Shown: positions 43,545 through 53,296, numbered from the stretch's first letter. The stretch is DNA of 64,000 nucleotides from JBJXHN01 sp046233135 (GCA_046233135.1 JBJXHN010000001.1:496001-560000); one strand, 5' to 3'. Numbers and translations: made by a program. The notes: generated from the sequence alone by a model not told the origin.

Positions 43545-45641
43545 ATGCGCTTACAAAATATTTCAATCAAAAATTTTCGACGATTAAAAGATGTCCAAAT
43601 CGATTTTGAGGACAAAGAGACCGTCTTTGTTGGTCCCAATAACAGTGGTAAGACCTCGGCAACTGCTGCAATGCGAAGCTTTCTTGGTAATCGCGAATTC
43701 AAAATTCACGATTTTTCTGTAAGTTGCATATCGCTGATTGACGAATATTCACCAGAACTAGATTTTACCCTACCTTCTATAGAACTCGATCTTTGGTTTC
43801 AAGTTGATCCGAATTCCGTCGCTTTTGGACGTGTATTCGCTTTGGCTACTAGCCTTTCATCGGATTTCTCAGAAATTGGAATGCGCTGTGCGTTCGCAGT
43901 GAATGACGCCGATGAAATTTGGAAAGCGTATGATCGGACTTTCCCCAAGCGAGAAGATGGGAGCCGCAAACGCACCTTAAGCTATTTTCTTGATTCCGAG
44001 GGAAACCTTAGAAAGCATTTTAGCCTCCATATTTTCTCGCTGGAGCGTAGCGAATGTGGGGCTGTGGCAACGCCAATTGACCCCAAAGACGGAAAAAAGA
44101 TCCTCGCATCTCTCCTCCGCGTGGACTTCGTCGACGCCCAACGGAACATTGATGACGAGAATGCTACGAGAAGCAACAAACTGTCGGAAGCTTTTGCCAC
44201 ATATTATCGGCGCAACCTTGAGCAGGCTGAGCTTGCGGAAGAAGCGATTGCCGTCATTGAGCAGAATAACGAAAATCTGACAAACCATTATCGCCAGCGC
44301 TTCGAACCACTGATGAAAATGATTGGAGGGTTAGGTCTTCCTACCGATAGCGATCGTGCGATGAAGGTTGTCTCCACACTCAGTTCGGAGGTTGCGCTTC
44401 GAGGAAACACGGAGCTTTATTATGTTGATTCTAGTACAAAACATGAGCTTCCGGAGGCTTATAACGGACTTGGCTTCAAAAATCTCGTATTCATGGTAAT
44501 TCAAATTGATCATTACTTTAGGCAATGGCTCGCCACCGACGAAAATCGCCCCTTATGTCAGATGATTTTCATTGAAGAGCCCGAAGTTCATTTGCATGCC
44601 CAAGTTCAGCAAACTTTTATTCGTCAGATGTGGGACGTGCTTACCGATGGTACGCCTGAAGGAGAATCCAAGCCGCAACTCACGATTACCACACATTCTT
44701 CCCATATTTTGGATACGGTGGACTTTTCAAAAATCAGGTATTTTCGCCGTAGATCAGTTCATGACAATGGAAGTGGCTTAGTTTTCCAAGGGACAACAGT
44801 GCATAACTTGCGTCAATTCCAACCTGAACCGATTGATATTGCTGAACAGAGGGTTTCAGCTGAGGAGGCGCTTGAATTCCTTAAGAAGTATCTTCGGTTG
44901 ACTCACTGTGATTTGTTTTTTTCCGATGCAGCAATTCTCGTTGAAGGTGCGGCAGAAAACCTCCTGCTGCCCAGGATGATTGATCTAGCGGCGAAGGCGC
45001 TAAACAGAAAATATTTAACCGTATTAGAGGTCGGTGGCGCATATGGAATGCGGTTTGCTGGTTTGCTAGAGTTCTTGGAAATACCGTATCTGGTGATTAC
45101 GGACATCGACTCGGTAGATCCAAACGACAATCGAAAAAGTTGCCCCGCGAATAAGAATGGCGCAGTTTCTTCAAACGCGACGCTCGCCTATTTCTTCGGT
45201 GAAACAAGTATATCTGCGCTCTCCAAAAAGACGTTAGAGGAATGTTCGCAAGCGAATGGAACTCGGTTTATTGCTTATCAGAAGCCTGTTTCTATCAAAT
45301 ACAAGGGAAAAGAATGCAGCCTACATGGAAGAACTCTTGAAGAAGCTTTTGTCTATGAAAATCTCGATCATTTTAGCCCGAATGGTTTGAGCATAGGGAT
45401 TGAATTTCCAGACGACCCCGCAGCCCTGCAGCTAGACGTTTGGGAACGCATAAAAAGTTCCACCTTCAAAAAAACCGAATTCGCGATGGACATCCTCGCT
45501 TATGAACCGCCGCCGCATCATGGCGAAGGAAGCCCTCCAGATGCTAAAGAGATTAATTTGTGGAATGTTCCCCTATACATTGCCGAAGGACTCCTTTGGT
45601 TGGAAAGGAGCCTCCCTCAACACACGGGAGTTGGTGAATGA
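43545..45641 (+). CDS. gajA: OLD-family ATPase/TOPRIM nuclease, Gabija GajA-like
   Basis: The 698-residue protein couples an ABC-type ATPase to a TOPRIM nuclease. Walker A is GPNNSGKT at 30-37; the signature/Walker B part is MIFIEEPEVHLHAQ near 335-350, with an H-loop in TITTHSSHILD. The TOPRIM domain starts near residue 455 with LVEGAAENLLLP (the EGxxE glutamates) and continues to LVITDIDSVDPN (the DxD near 519). It is the first gene of a two-gene operon with a UvrD-like helicase, the class 2 OLD arrangement known as Gabija, which cuts phage DNA when nucleotides are depleted. At 698 residues it is longer than the founding GajA as I recall it (about 580). Base composition is AT-richer than the core. 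Confidence 0.88.
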   Translation: MRLQNISIKNFRRLKDVQIDFEDKETVFVGPNNSGKTSATAAMRSFLGNREFKIHDFSVSCISLIDEYSPELDFTLPSIELDLWFQVDPNSVAFGRVFALATSLSSDFSEIGMRCAFAVNDADEIWKAYDRTFPKREDGSRKRTLSYFLDSEGNLRKHFSLHIFSLERSECGAVATPIDPKDGKKILASLLRVDFVDAQRNIDDENATRSNKLSEAFATYYRRNLEQAELAEEAIAVIEQNNENLTNHYRQRFEPLMKMIGGLGLPTDSDRAMKVVSTLSSEVALRGNTELYYVDSSTKHELPEAYNGLGFKNLVFMVIQIDHYFRQWLATDENRPLCQMIFIEEPEVHLHAQVQQTFIRQMWDVLTDGTPEGESKPQLTITTHSSHILDTVDFSKIRYFRRRSVHDNGSGLVFQGTTVHNLRQFQPEPIDIAEQRVSAEEALEFLKKYLRLTHCDLFFSDAAILVEGAAENLLLPRMIDLAAKALNRKYLTVLEVGGAYGMRFAGLLEFLEIPYLVITDIDSVDPNDNRKSCPANKNGAVSSNATLAYFFGETSISALSKKTLEECSQANGTRFIAYQKPVSIKYKGKECSLHGRTLEEAFVYENLDHFSPNGLSIGIEFPDDPAALQLDVWERIKSSTFKKTEFAMDILAYEPPPHHGEGSPPDAKEINLWNVPLYIAEGLLWLERSLPQHTGVGE

Positions 45642-47479
45642 CCACAAAGCTGAAACCGACAGAAGCAGATAAGAGAATCGCCGAATGTATTGAAAACGAG
45701 ACTTCATTTTCGGTCATCGCAGGCGCAGGTTCGGGAAAGACGACTTCTCTGGTTGAAGGCCTAAAGAGAATTCAGGAAACGCGCGGCAAAGAGCTTCGAA
45801 AGAACGGACAGCGTGTTTTATGCATTACATATACAAATCGAGCGGTGGGTGTGATTTCATCCCGTCTGGGCTTCGACGAACTTTTTTACGTATCAACCCT
45901 TCATGGTTTCTTATGGGGGGAAATTGTTAGATTTCAGGACGCAATTCGGGAAGCGCTTTCCGAAGCGATTATTCCTCAACACATGGAAAAGGCCCGCAAC
46001 GATGACAATGGGGGCAATTCTCAAAGAGCTCAGAGTGCGAGAAGAAAATTGGAAAGACTTGAATTCGAGTTAGGCGCGTTAAAAGAAAATCCACGAGTGA
46101 TTTATGAAGAAACAGCTGTTAGCGATTATTCAAAGTGTATTTTGAACCATGATGACGTTATCGACGTTGCTGCGTATTTGATATCCAACAAGCCAGTTTT
46201 ACAAAAAGGGCTTGGTTTCAAATACCCTTATATTTTTGTGGACGAAGCGCAAGACACATTTCCACAAGTGGTAAGTGCTTTGAATGCCGTATGTGCGCGA
46301 GAAGGGTTGCCGTTGATCGGGTATTTTGGTGATCCGATGCAACAAATCTACGACAAGCGGGCCGGAAATTTTTCCGGACCAACAGGCTCCGTTCAGATTC
46401 CTAAAGAAGAGAATTTTCGATGTTCCACATCGGTGATCGACCTGCTCAACAATTTCAGAACTGACTTGCGACAAGTGCCCGGAGGGAAAAATGCGGGCGT
46501 AAAAGGAAGCGTTTTAATAACCGTGGCGCAAGCGCCGATCCCAGAAGGTCCTCGAAAGACGTACACGGACGAACAGCTCGATAATGTTACCCAGATGTTT
46601 AGGAGCGCGATCAATGATTGGGGCTGGACGGAACTTGGATCAATGAAGCGACTTTTTCTTGCTAGGCAAATGATTGCGCGCAGGATGGGTTTTGTTTCTC
46701 TTCATAAATTATTTACCGGACTATACTCTTCTTCCAGATCTCAAACCGAATACGAAGACGGTACGCACTATCTACTCAAGCCTTTCGTCGACGGTATTTA
46801 TCAACTAGTCGAGTCCTTCAAAGCTAACGATGCCAAAAAAACCATTGAGACGCTTCGCAGGATTAGCCCTGCTTTTGATGATGATGGAAAAAATAAAAAC
46901 AAGTCCTTAAAGATTATGCTTGAGAAAGCTTCATTACGATCTGAGGAACTCGCTAAGATGTGGCAGGAACAAACTCTGAGAAAAATTCTAGAGTATTGTA
47001 GTGAAAACGCGATATATTCAATTTCAGAGCGCCTTTCTTACCAACTCAATCGTGAGCCACGCGAGTGCTTCGATTCCAATAACGACGATCACCAACGCGA
47101 GAAAGGTGATTGGCTGGCTGATGAATTTTTTGAACTTAGAACGAATGAATTGGAAAAATACATTGATTTCCTAGATGAAAATTCTCCCTTTAGCACTCAA
47201 CATGGTGCCAAAGGTGAAGAGTACGAAAATGTGCTGGTAATGATCGATGACATTGAAGCTGCATGGAATGCATACAGTTTTTCGAAAGTTTTAACTCCTG
47301 GCGTTGCCGGAGAACCGACGGAAAGGCAAAAAGAATTGACAGAGAAGCTAGCTTATGTCTGTTTTTCAAGAGCTGAAGTAAATTTGAGAATTCTGCTGTT
47401 TTCTAGCGATGCGAAATCAGCGGGAAAAGAACTTATAAATCGAAAACTCTTCCAAGAAGACCAAGTAACATACATATAG
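45638..47479 (+). CDS. gajB: UvrD/Rep-like helicase, Gabija GajB-like
   Basis: The 613-residue superfamily 1 helicase overlaps gajA by ATGA. Motifs: AGAGSGKTTS (Walker A, 28-37), LCITYTNRAVGV (Ia), IFVDEAQDTFP (Walker B, near 200), GYFGDPMQQIYDKR (III), STQHGAKGEEYENVLVMID (V) and YVCFSRAEVNLRIL (VI). It pairs with the nuclease upstream; in Gabija, GajB is thought to sense DNA ends and help activate GajA. It is slightly longer than the founding GajB as I recall it. A 550-base non-coding stretch follows. Confidence 0.88.
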   Translation: MTTKLKPTEADKRIAECIENETSFSVIAGAGSGKTTSLVEGLKRIQETRGKELRKNGQRVLCITYTNRAVGVISSRLGFDELFYVSTLHGFLWGEIVRFQDAIREALSEAIIPQHMEKARNDDNGGNSQRAQSARRKLERLEFELGALKENPRVIYEETAVSDYSKCILNHDDVIDVAAYLISNKPVLQKGLGFKYPYIFVDEAQDTFPQVVSALNAVCAREGLPLIGYFGDPMQQIYDKRAGNFSGPTGSVQIPKEENFRCSTSVIDLLNNFRTDLRQVPGGKNAGVKGSVLITVAQAPIPEGPRKTYTDEQLDNVTQMFRSAINDWGWTELGSMKRLFLARQMIARRMGFVSLHKLFTGLYSSSRSQTEYEDGTHYLLKPFVDGIYQLVESFKANDAKKTIETLRRISPAFDDDGKNKNKSLKIMLEKASLRSEELAKMWQEQTLRKILEYCSENAIYSISERLSYQLNREPRECFDSNNDDHQREKGDWLADEFFELRTNELEKYIDFLDENSPFSTQHGAKGEEYENVLVMIDDIEAAWNAYSFSKVLTPGVAGEPTERQKELTEKLAYVCFSRAEVNLRILLFSSDAKSAGKELINRKLFQEDQVTYI

Positions 47480-48027
47480 TTACCAGACTCAGTTAAATAT
47501 TCACCAACCAGCGCATTAGGCATTTGTTTGTGTATTAACTCTCTAAACTCCGGCAGAAACCTTCGCTTAGTCGAAGTACTAGTTTTACATTGGTGCTTCT
47601 AATGATAACTCTCTCGTCGATACTGGCAGGTGATTTTTTACCGGTTATTCGGACTGTATCAGCCATGCGCGCTGTTTACCCGCCAGCGAGTTCACAAGTT
47701 CGTAAGACGAAATCTCCAGGCGTTCGCCTTGGCTGCACCGGCGACTGTTAGGCTTACCTAACACAGTATGGACGAAAAATATCACGTTAGTTCCCTCACG
47801 CAGGTCCGGTGAGGCGCTACGCCCTTCCCATTATTCGTTGTCGGGGAAGCCAAGAGGCCTTGCCTCTTTCTCCCCACAAGGAAAATAGACGCCGCCCGTG
47901 GCTCCGCGCCTACGGCTTGTGCGCCCGCGCCAGCGGCATCGATTTTCCTTGCCCCTCCCATCTCCATCCTCGCCGGAAGCAGGGTTGCAGCAGCAGCTAC
48001 AACCCCAAAACCAAGGAGACGGGAACA
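47480..48027. other. Region between gajB and ardA
   Basis: No supported gene. A minus-strand 43-codon frame (47535-47666) lacks a ribosome site. Before ardA, aaggaaaat (47878-47886) pairs with attttcctt (47942-47950), enclosing GC-rich hairpins; this may fold in the ardA leader. ArdA genes of plasmids are known to have leading-region hairpin promoters. Confidence 0.35.
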
Positions 48028-48537
48028 ATGACAATAACACTCCATGCCCAGCCCTACGATATCACCGCCACGGGCTTCTTTTTCGACACCCTGGAGGACT
48101 ACCGGACGAATGCCGCCGCGCTCCGAAACGAACACGGCGACCCGGTCGAGGAGTTCGAAATTCAATTCATCGACGGGGACGAGATCGATGCCGCCCTTGC
48201 GCGCGCCTGGGGGCTCAATCAGGCCAACGTCGGGGCGTTTCTGGATAAAGCCGGGGAATGGAACGAGGAGGAAAAGTTTCGCTTCATTATTGCCGTTGAA
48301 GAGTGTGGCTATGATGAAGGTCGGGTCGCCGACACCCCCTATAACATTGACCTCGATGTATACCATGCCGCCAGTCTCCGAGAACTAGCCGAGCATTTCA
48401 TTGAGGAGAGGCTGTTTGGTGATATCCCGGAGCGCCTGCAATTCTACCTCGACTACGACGCCATCGCCCGGGACCTCGGCATGGATTACGCCGAAACCAG
48501 CATAGCAGGGCGAGACCTTGTTTATCGGTGCGGGTGA
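48028..48537 (+). CDS. ardA: ArdA-like anti-restriction protein
   Basis: A 169-residue acidic protein with an aaggaga site before ATG 48028. The family opening ITLHAQPYDITATGFFFDTLEDY is followed by FEIQFIDGDEIDAALARAWG, GVYDEGRVADTPY-like text (CGYDEGRVADTPYNID) and IPERLQFYLDYDAIARDLGMDY, all characteristic of ArdA. These proteins mimic DNA and block type I restriction enzymes, helping incoming elements survive. It fits a mobilizable element, and lies just after the Gabija operon. Confidence 0.88.
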   Translation: MTITLHAQPYDITATGFFFDTLEDYRTNAAALRNEHGDPVEEFEIQFIDGDEIDAALARAWGLNQANVGAFLDKAGEWNEEEKFRFIIAVEECGYDEGRVADTPYNIDLDVYHAASLRELAEHFIEERLFGDIPERLQFYLDYDAIARDLGMDYAETSIAGRDLVYRCG

Positions 48538-48571
48538 CAAGGGAGAGGGGAATACATGAGTGTCCGAATTC

Positions 48572-48600
48572 TTGACATACACGCAAAAATAGAACATAAG
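48572..48600 (+). promoter_or_regulatory. Candidate promoter upstream of the recombinase module
   Basis: TTGACA (48572-48577), a 17-bp spacer and CATAAG (48595-48600). The -35 is consensus and the -10 is weak. Confidence 0.4.
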
Positions 48601-48759
48601 GAGAACAAACGTGTGCGAAGTGCGTCTTCTTTTCCAAGGGCGCTTCGGTGGGCCGGGCTTTCCCCCGCGCGATTTCCGCCGCCCTCGCACCGTAATTCAA
48701 CGCAATTCATTTCAAGGCGCTCCGGACGAGTTTCCGGAACGCGCGGGAGACCCTTCGCC

Positions 48760-49074
48760 ATGACATCGGACACCGAAAAACAGCGCCCCCTTCCGAACGC
48801 CTTCAATCCACGGGACTACTTCCACCACTTTGAAGGCGAGGAAATCACCGAGGAGCAAATGCGGGAGTTCCTCACCCTCTATTGGTCGATCATCGTTGAA
48901 TGTGTCTCGCTGGGCCTTGATCTCGCGCCGGGACCGGAAAAGCCCTGTGTACAACTTTCTGAAAACGGCTCCGTCCCGGAATTGCCGGGAGAAACAGGCG
49001 TACAATGGGACGCTGCAACCCTTAAAACCATACTGAATGAGGCCGCGCGCGGCGGAAAGGACGTGCTGTCATGA
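48760..49074 (+). CDS. Hypothetical protein coupled to the large serine recombinase
   Basis: A 104-residue acidic protein from ATG 48760 (gggaga upstream); the frame is open to 48556, but that part looks like untranslated leader. It contains FNPRDYFHHFEGEEITEEQMREFLTLYWSIIVECVSLGLDLA and a C-terminal helix. Its stop overlaps the recombinase start (ATGA), so the two are translationally coupled. It may be a recombination directionality or accessory factor by position, but no family is recognised. Confidence 0.6.
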   Translation: MTSDTEKQRPLPNAFNPRDYFHHFEGEEITEEQMREFLTLYWSIIVECVSLGLDLAPGPEKPCVQLSENGSVPELPGETGVQWDAATLKTILNEAARGGKDVLS

Positions 49075-50598
49075 GCCTGGGAACTGTAAAAGAGCAAAGC
49101 GCCGTCATCTATTGCCGTGTCTCCAGCGCCGCGCAGGTCTCCAAAGGGCACGGCATCGTCTCACAGGAAACCCGCTGCAAGGAGTTCGCCCGCGTCAAGG
49201 GATACGCGGCAATCGCCACTTTCAAGGACGAGGCCATATCCGGCGGGGTGATGGACCGGCCCGGCATGCAGGGCATGCTGTCCTTTCTCCGTGCCAATAA
49301 GCGCACGGGACAGACGGTGGTCATTATCGACGATATCAGCCGCCTTGCCCGCGACATCAAAACCCACCTTGATTTGCGCAGCGCCATCACGGACGCCGGG
49401 GGGCGGCTGGAAAGCCCCTCAATCGAGTTCGGGCAGGATTCCGATTCCATTCTGGTTGAGAACCTGCTGGCCTCCGTTTCCCAGCATCAGCGCCAGAAGA
49501 ACGCCGAACAGGTCCATAACCGCCAGCGGGCGCGGCTGTTGAACGGCTATTGGACGTTTTCCTGTCCGCCGGGCTACCGCTACGAAAAAGCCGAAGGGCA
49601 AGGCAAAATGCTGATCCCCGACGAACCGCTGGCCGCGATCATCCGCGAGGGAATGGAGGGGTACGCGGGGGAGCGGTTTCAGACACAGGCCGATGTCAAA
49701 CGCTTCTTTGAAAGCCAGCCGGACTTTCCCAGGACCCGCTTCGGCACGGTCACCAATGAAGCCGTCAACCGCATCCTGACCCGCCTTCTCTACGCGGGTT
49801 ATCTGGAACGCCCGGAATGGGGCGTGTCGCTGCGTCGCGCCCGTCATGAAGGGTTGGTGTCCTTGGAGACCTTCGAGCGCATTCAGGAGCGCTTACAGGG
49901 CAAGGAGAAAGGTCCGGCCCGCGCCGACCTCGCGACGGATTTTCCGTTGCGGGGATTCGTGGACTGCGCCGATTGCGGGAAGCCGCTCACGGCCTGTTGG
50001 TCGAAGAGCAAGACCGGTCACAAGCACCCGTACTACATGTGCTACAACAAGGCATGCGCCAGCTATTACAAATCCATCCGCCGCGCCGATATCGAGGGCC
50101 GCTTTGAAAGCCTGCTGACCTCGGCCCGCCCCTCGGCCAAGATGCGTGCGCTGACCCTCGACCTGTTCCGCCGTGCATGGGACCAGCAAACGGCCCGCCT
50201 CCAAGAGATGAAGGAGGGTTTACGTCGCCGCGTGACCGAACTGGAAAAGCAGTCGGCGGCCTTGCTGGACCGGATCGTGGAGGCCACCAATCCCAGCGTC
50301 ATCGTCCGCTACGAGCAACGCATTGACGAACTCGAACGCGAGCGCCTCGTGACGGTGGAGAAACTGGAGGCCAAGACCGGAAAACGGCGCGGTTTCAACG
50401 AAGTTTTTAAACTCACCCTTGGCCTTCTGGCAAACCCTTGTAAGCACTGGGAAAACGGGTCCATCGAGGGCCGCCGGGTCATGCTCAAAATCGCCTTCTC
50501 CGACCGACTCTCATACAGCCGCGAAAAGGGCTTTTTAAACCCGAAAATGTCTATCGTATTCAGGATGTTAGATCAATTATCACCCCCAAAAGGGGTGG
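49071..50598 (+). CDS. Large serine recombinase (element integrase), 3' end altered by the junction
   Basis: Domains in order: serine recombinase catalytic domain (about 10-155) with the active Ser in VIYCRVSSAAQVSKG and a DDISRLARD motif; recombinase domain (about 170-270, PPGYRYEKAEGQG onwards); zinc ribbon (CADCGKPLTACW and YYMCYNKAC); and a coiled coil (about 365-470). The C-terminus EGRRVMLKIAFSDRLSYSREKGF is the usual end region. No stop is met before the tRNA-Ser gene on the other strand; the frame reads through it and stays open to 51260. I end the annotation where the tRNA starts. The native stop was presumably replaced when the element recombined here. It is coupled to the gene upstream. 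Confidence 0.88.
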
Positions 50599-50688
50599 TG
50601 GCGGATGGGGTGGGATTCGAACCCACGAGACGGTTCCCCGCCTGGCGGTTTTCAAGACCGCTGCCTTCAACCACTCGGCCACCCATCC
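50599..50688 (-). tRNA. tRNA-Ser (anticodon UGA)
   Basis: A 90-nt class II tRNA on the minus strand with an encoded CCA (complement of 50599-50601). Acceptor stem ggatggg; anticodon loop cttgaaa with TGA at 50652-50654 (complement). A long variable arm and a T-arm gtgggttcgaatcccac are present. It is intact. The large serine recombinase abuts its 3' end, so it is the likely integration site of the mobile element. Confidence 0.97.
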
Positions 50689-50832
50689 TTCAGGCATGCT
50701 CGGTAGCGGGTCAGGTGGGGGGATGTCAACTGTTCTTAAAGGTTTTTTCAGGAAAGACCCCCAGGCGTGGACATCGCCGTCGCTCTATGGCACAAGATCC
50801 AGACGTTCCGGAACTTGAAAGAGCGTTCACCT

Positions 50833-52095
50833 ATGGGGAAATCCCTGTTCTATCCGATGCGGGGGCATATCCGCCCCACGGCGCGCCGCCTCCTCCGCCC
50901 CCTGTCCGTCGGCCTGATGGCTGCCGGCCTCATGGCCTGCGCCACGCGGGAACCCGCTGCGGCCGTGCCTTTCGAGGCCTGGAAGGAAACCATGAAGGCC
51001 GAGGCCGTCGCGGCCGGCATTGCCCCGGCCGTGGTGGCTGCTGCCCTCAATCCCGCCACGGTGCAGCCGCGCGCCCTGGAGCTGGACAGCCGTCAGCCGG
51101 AGTTCAACCTGACCTTCGGCGGCTATTTCAAGAACGCCGTCCCAGACAGCCGGATCGCCCTGGGCCGGGAAATGTATGCGAAGAACAAGGCCCTGTTCGA
51201 CCAGATCGGCGCCCAATGGGGCGTGCAGCCGCGCTTCCTGGTTGCCTTCTGGGGTCTTGAGACCAACTTCGGCAACAATCTCGGGGGCTTCAACGTCATC
51301 GACACCCTGGCCACCCTGGCCTGGGACGGGCGACGCGCCGCGTTCTTCAAGGCGCAGTTGCTCGATGCCCTGCGCATTATTCAGGACGGTCACGTCACGC
51401 GCGACGCCATGATCGGCTCCTGGGCCGGGGCCATGGGGCAGATGCAGTTCATGCCGTCCACCTTCCGCGCCCATGCGGCGGATGGAGACGGTAACGGTCA
51501 TATCAACGTGTGGACCAGCCTGCCCGACGCCCTGAGCTCGGCCGCGCGGTATCTGCACGATCTTGAGTGGAAGCATGACCAGACCTGGGGGCGGGAAGTG
51601 CGGCTGCCGCGCCCCTTCGATTATGGCCGGACCGGTGTGAACAACCGGCTGCCCCTCAGCGACTGGGCGAAGATGGGTGTAACCCGGACCGATGGCGGTC
51701 CGCTGCCGACACCGGACGGCATGACCGGGGCGATCATCCTGCCCGCCGGCCATCAGGGGCCGGCCTTCCTGGTCTATGACAACTACTTCTCCATCCTGCA
51801 CTGGAACCGCTCGCAGCTGTATGCGCTGGCGGTCGGGCATCTTGCCGACCGCATCGCCGGAGAAGGACCACTGGTAGCCGCTGCCCCGGCGAACGATCGC
51901 CCCCTGCGCACCAGCGAGGTGGAGGAGATCCAGACCCTGCTGAACGGGCTGGGGCACGATGCCGGAACGCCCGACGGTATGGTCGGCTCGCAAACCCGCG
52001 AGGCCATCCGTTCCTTCCAGACCGCCGCGGGATTGCCCGCCGACGGTTATGCCAACGCCGCCTTGCTGGATCGCTTGCGAGCGGCGGGGCGATGA
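50833..52095 (+). CDS. mltB: Membrane-bound lytic murein transglycosylase B (MltB)
   Basis: A 420-residue lipoprotein that cleaves peptidoglycan glycan strands. Lipobox LMAC gives Cys36. The MltB catalytic domain spans about 45-330: FLVAFWGLETNFGNNLG with the catalytic Glu, and GSWAGAMGQMQFMPSTF. The C-terminal PG_binding_1 domain contains LLNGLGHDAGTPDGMVGSQTREAIRSFQ. ATG 50833 is chosen; the open frame extends to GTG 50767, but the lipoprotein signal then sits too far inside. The gene is followed by rlpA, another glycan-cleaving envelope gene. Confidence 0.92.
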   Translation: MGKSLFYPMRGHIRPTARRLLRPLSVGLMAAGLMACATREPAAAVPFEAWKETMKAEAVAAGIAPAVVAAALNPATVQPRALELDSRQPEFNLTFGGYFKNAVPDSRIALGREMYAKNKALFDQIGAQWGVQPRFLVAFWGLETNFGNNLGGFNVIDTLATLAWDGRRAAFFKAQLLDALRIIQDGHVTRDAMIGSWAGAMGQMQFMPSTFRAHAADGDGNGHINVWTSLPDALSSAARYLHDLEWKHDQTWGREVRLPRPFDYGRTGVNNRLPLSDWAKMGVTRTDGGPLPTPDGMTGAIILPAGHQGPAFLVYDNYFSILHWNRSQLYALAVGHLADRIAGEGPLVAAAPANDRPLRTSEVEEIQTLLNGLGHDAGTPDGMVGSQTREAIRSFQTAAGLPADGYANAALLDRLRAAGR

Positions 52096-52182
52096 CGCAA
52101 CCTGGGACGCTGACGGCATGACCATCGCCGACCAGCGGAAGGGACCGACAGACTTGATGAGGACAATGGAGGACATGGGACA

Positions 52183-53208
52183 ATGACCCGCGCTTCCCTG
52201 CTGATGACCGCCGGCGTCCTGGCGGCTTCCCTGGCCCTGGGGGCCTGTACGGAAACCACGGCGATCGTGCACACGGCCAAGCAGTTCGGCAAGGGGGGCA
52301 ATGCCTCCGGGAGCGGACAGTACAAGGTTGGCAATCCCTATGTGATCAACGGCCGGCAGTACTACCCCAAGGAGGACTACGCGTACCAGGAAGTGGGAAC
52401 GGCCTCCTGGTATGGTCCCAAGTTTCACGGCAAGCAGACCGCGAACGGGGAAACCTTCGACATGAACTCCCTGTCGGGTGCCCATCGTACCCTGCCCATG
52501 CCCAGTTGGGTGCGCGTGACCAACTTGGCCAATGGCCGCACCATCAAGCTGCGGATCAACGACCGGGGGCCGTTCTCCAAGGAGCGGATCCTGGACGTTT
52601 CCCGCGCTGCCGCCCGGGCTTTGGGGTTCGAAGGGCAGGGCACGGCCCGGGTGCGCGTCAGCATCCTGGCTGACGAAAGCATCCAGGCCAAGCGGGATGC
52701 CGGCGGTGGCGATACACCCTATGTGCAGCGGCGCGTCTATGCGTCCGGCGCGTCGGGTAGCCCGGACAGCCGGGATGATGCCCAGTCCGCAGCCGTGGCC
52801 GCGGCGCGGACCACCATCCGGTCCGGCGTTACCGCTGCCGTGAATGCCGGCTTCAACAGGACCTGGGAGGTGCCGGCCGGCGGTACGCGTGAAGCCTTTC
52901 TGACCCCTGTCGCCTATGGCGCGGCAACACAGGTGGCATCGTCCGCACCCTCGCCCCATCGGGTGGGCACAGGCGGCCTGGCGCAGAACTGGGTGCAGAT
53001 CGGCGCCTTCGCCAATATGGCCAATGCCGAAGGGCTTCGGGCGCAGGCGTCCACCTTCGGTCCCGCTGTGGTCGCCCCTGTTCGCCAAGGGGATCGGGTG
53101 CTTTACCGGGTGCGTCTCGGTCCCTATGTGGACAACGGCGCAGCGATACAAGCCTTGCAGATCACCCAGCGTTCGGGCTATCCCAATGCGCGGATCGTAT
53201 CGGACTAG
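52183..53208 (+). CDS. rlpA: RlpA family septal lytic transglycosylase
   Basis: A 341-residue lipoprotein with lipobox LGAC (Cys22). The double-psi beta-barrel (about 65-165) contains GTASWYGPKFHGKQTANGE, THRTLPMPSWVRVTN-like text and the INDRGPF catalytic Asp. A Ser/Ala-rich linker leads to a C-terminal SPOR domain (NWVQIGAFANMANAEGLR to ARIVSD) that binds denuded septal glycan. It acts in cell division and separation. It lies upstream of a PBP5-type carboxypeptidase, as in many proteobacteria. Confidence 0.92.
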   Translation: MTRASLLMTAGVLAASLALGACTETTAIVHTAKQFGKGGNASGSGQYKVGNPYVINGRQYYPKEDYAYQEVGTASWYGPKFHGKQTANGETFDMNSLSGAHRTLPMPSWVRVTNLANGRTIKLRINDRGPFSKERILDVSRAAARALGFEGQGTARVRVSILADESIQAKRDAGGGDTPYVQRRVYASGASGSPDSRDDAQSAAVAAARTTIRSGVTAAVNAGFNRTWEVPAGGTREAFLTPVAYGAATQVASSAPSPHRVGTGGLAQNWVQIGAFANMANAEGLRAQASTFGPAVVAPVRQGDRVLYRVRLGPYVDNGAAIQALQITQRSGYPNARIVSD

Positions 53209-53296
53209 CCCTTCATGTAATGGATTAAGTGGCTAATAAAAGTCGTTTTCCACTAAAGGGTTATCCGGAACTTTTAAAACGGAGTGGCACCTCGTG

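Noticed and set aside
47535..47666. 43-codon minus-strand ORF starting MADTVRITG
   Set aside because: It has no ribosome site, and at this length an open frame is expected by chance in AT-rich DNA.
50599..51260. C-terminal continuation of the serine recombinase through the tRNA and into mltB
   Set aside because: It is antisense tRNA followed by an out-of-frame reading of mltB; it is not native protein, although it may be translated as a chimeric tail.
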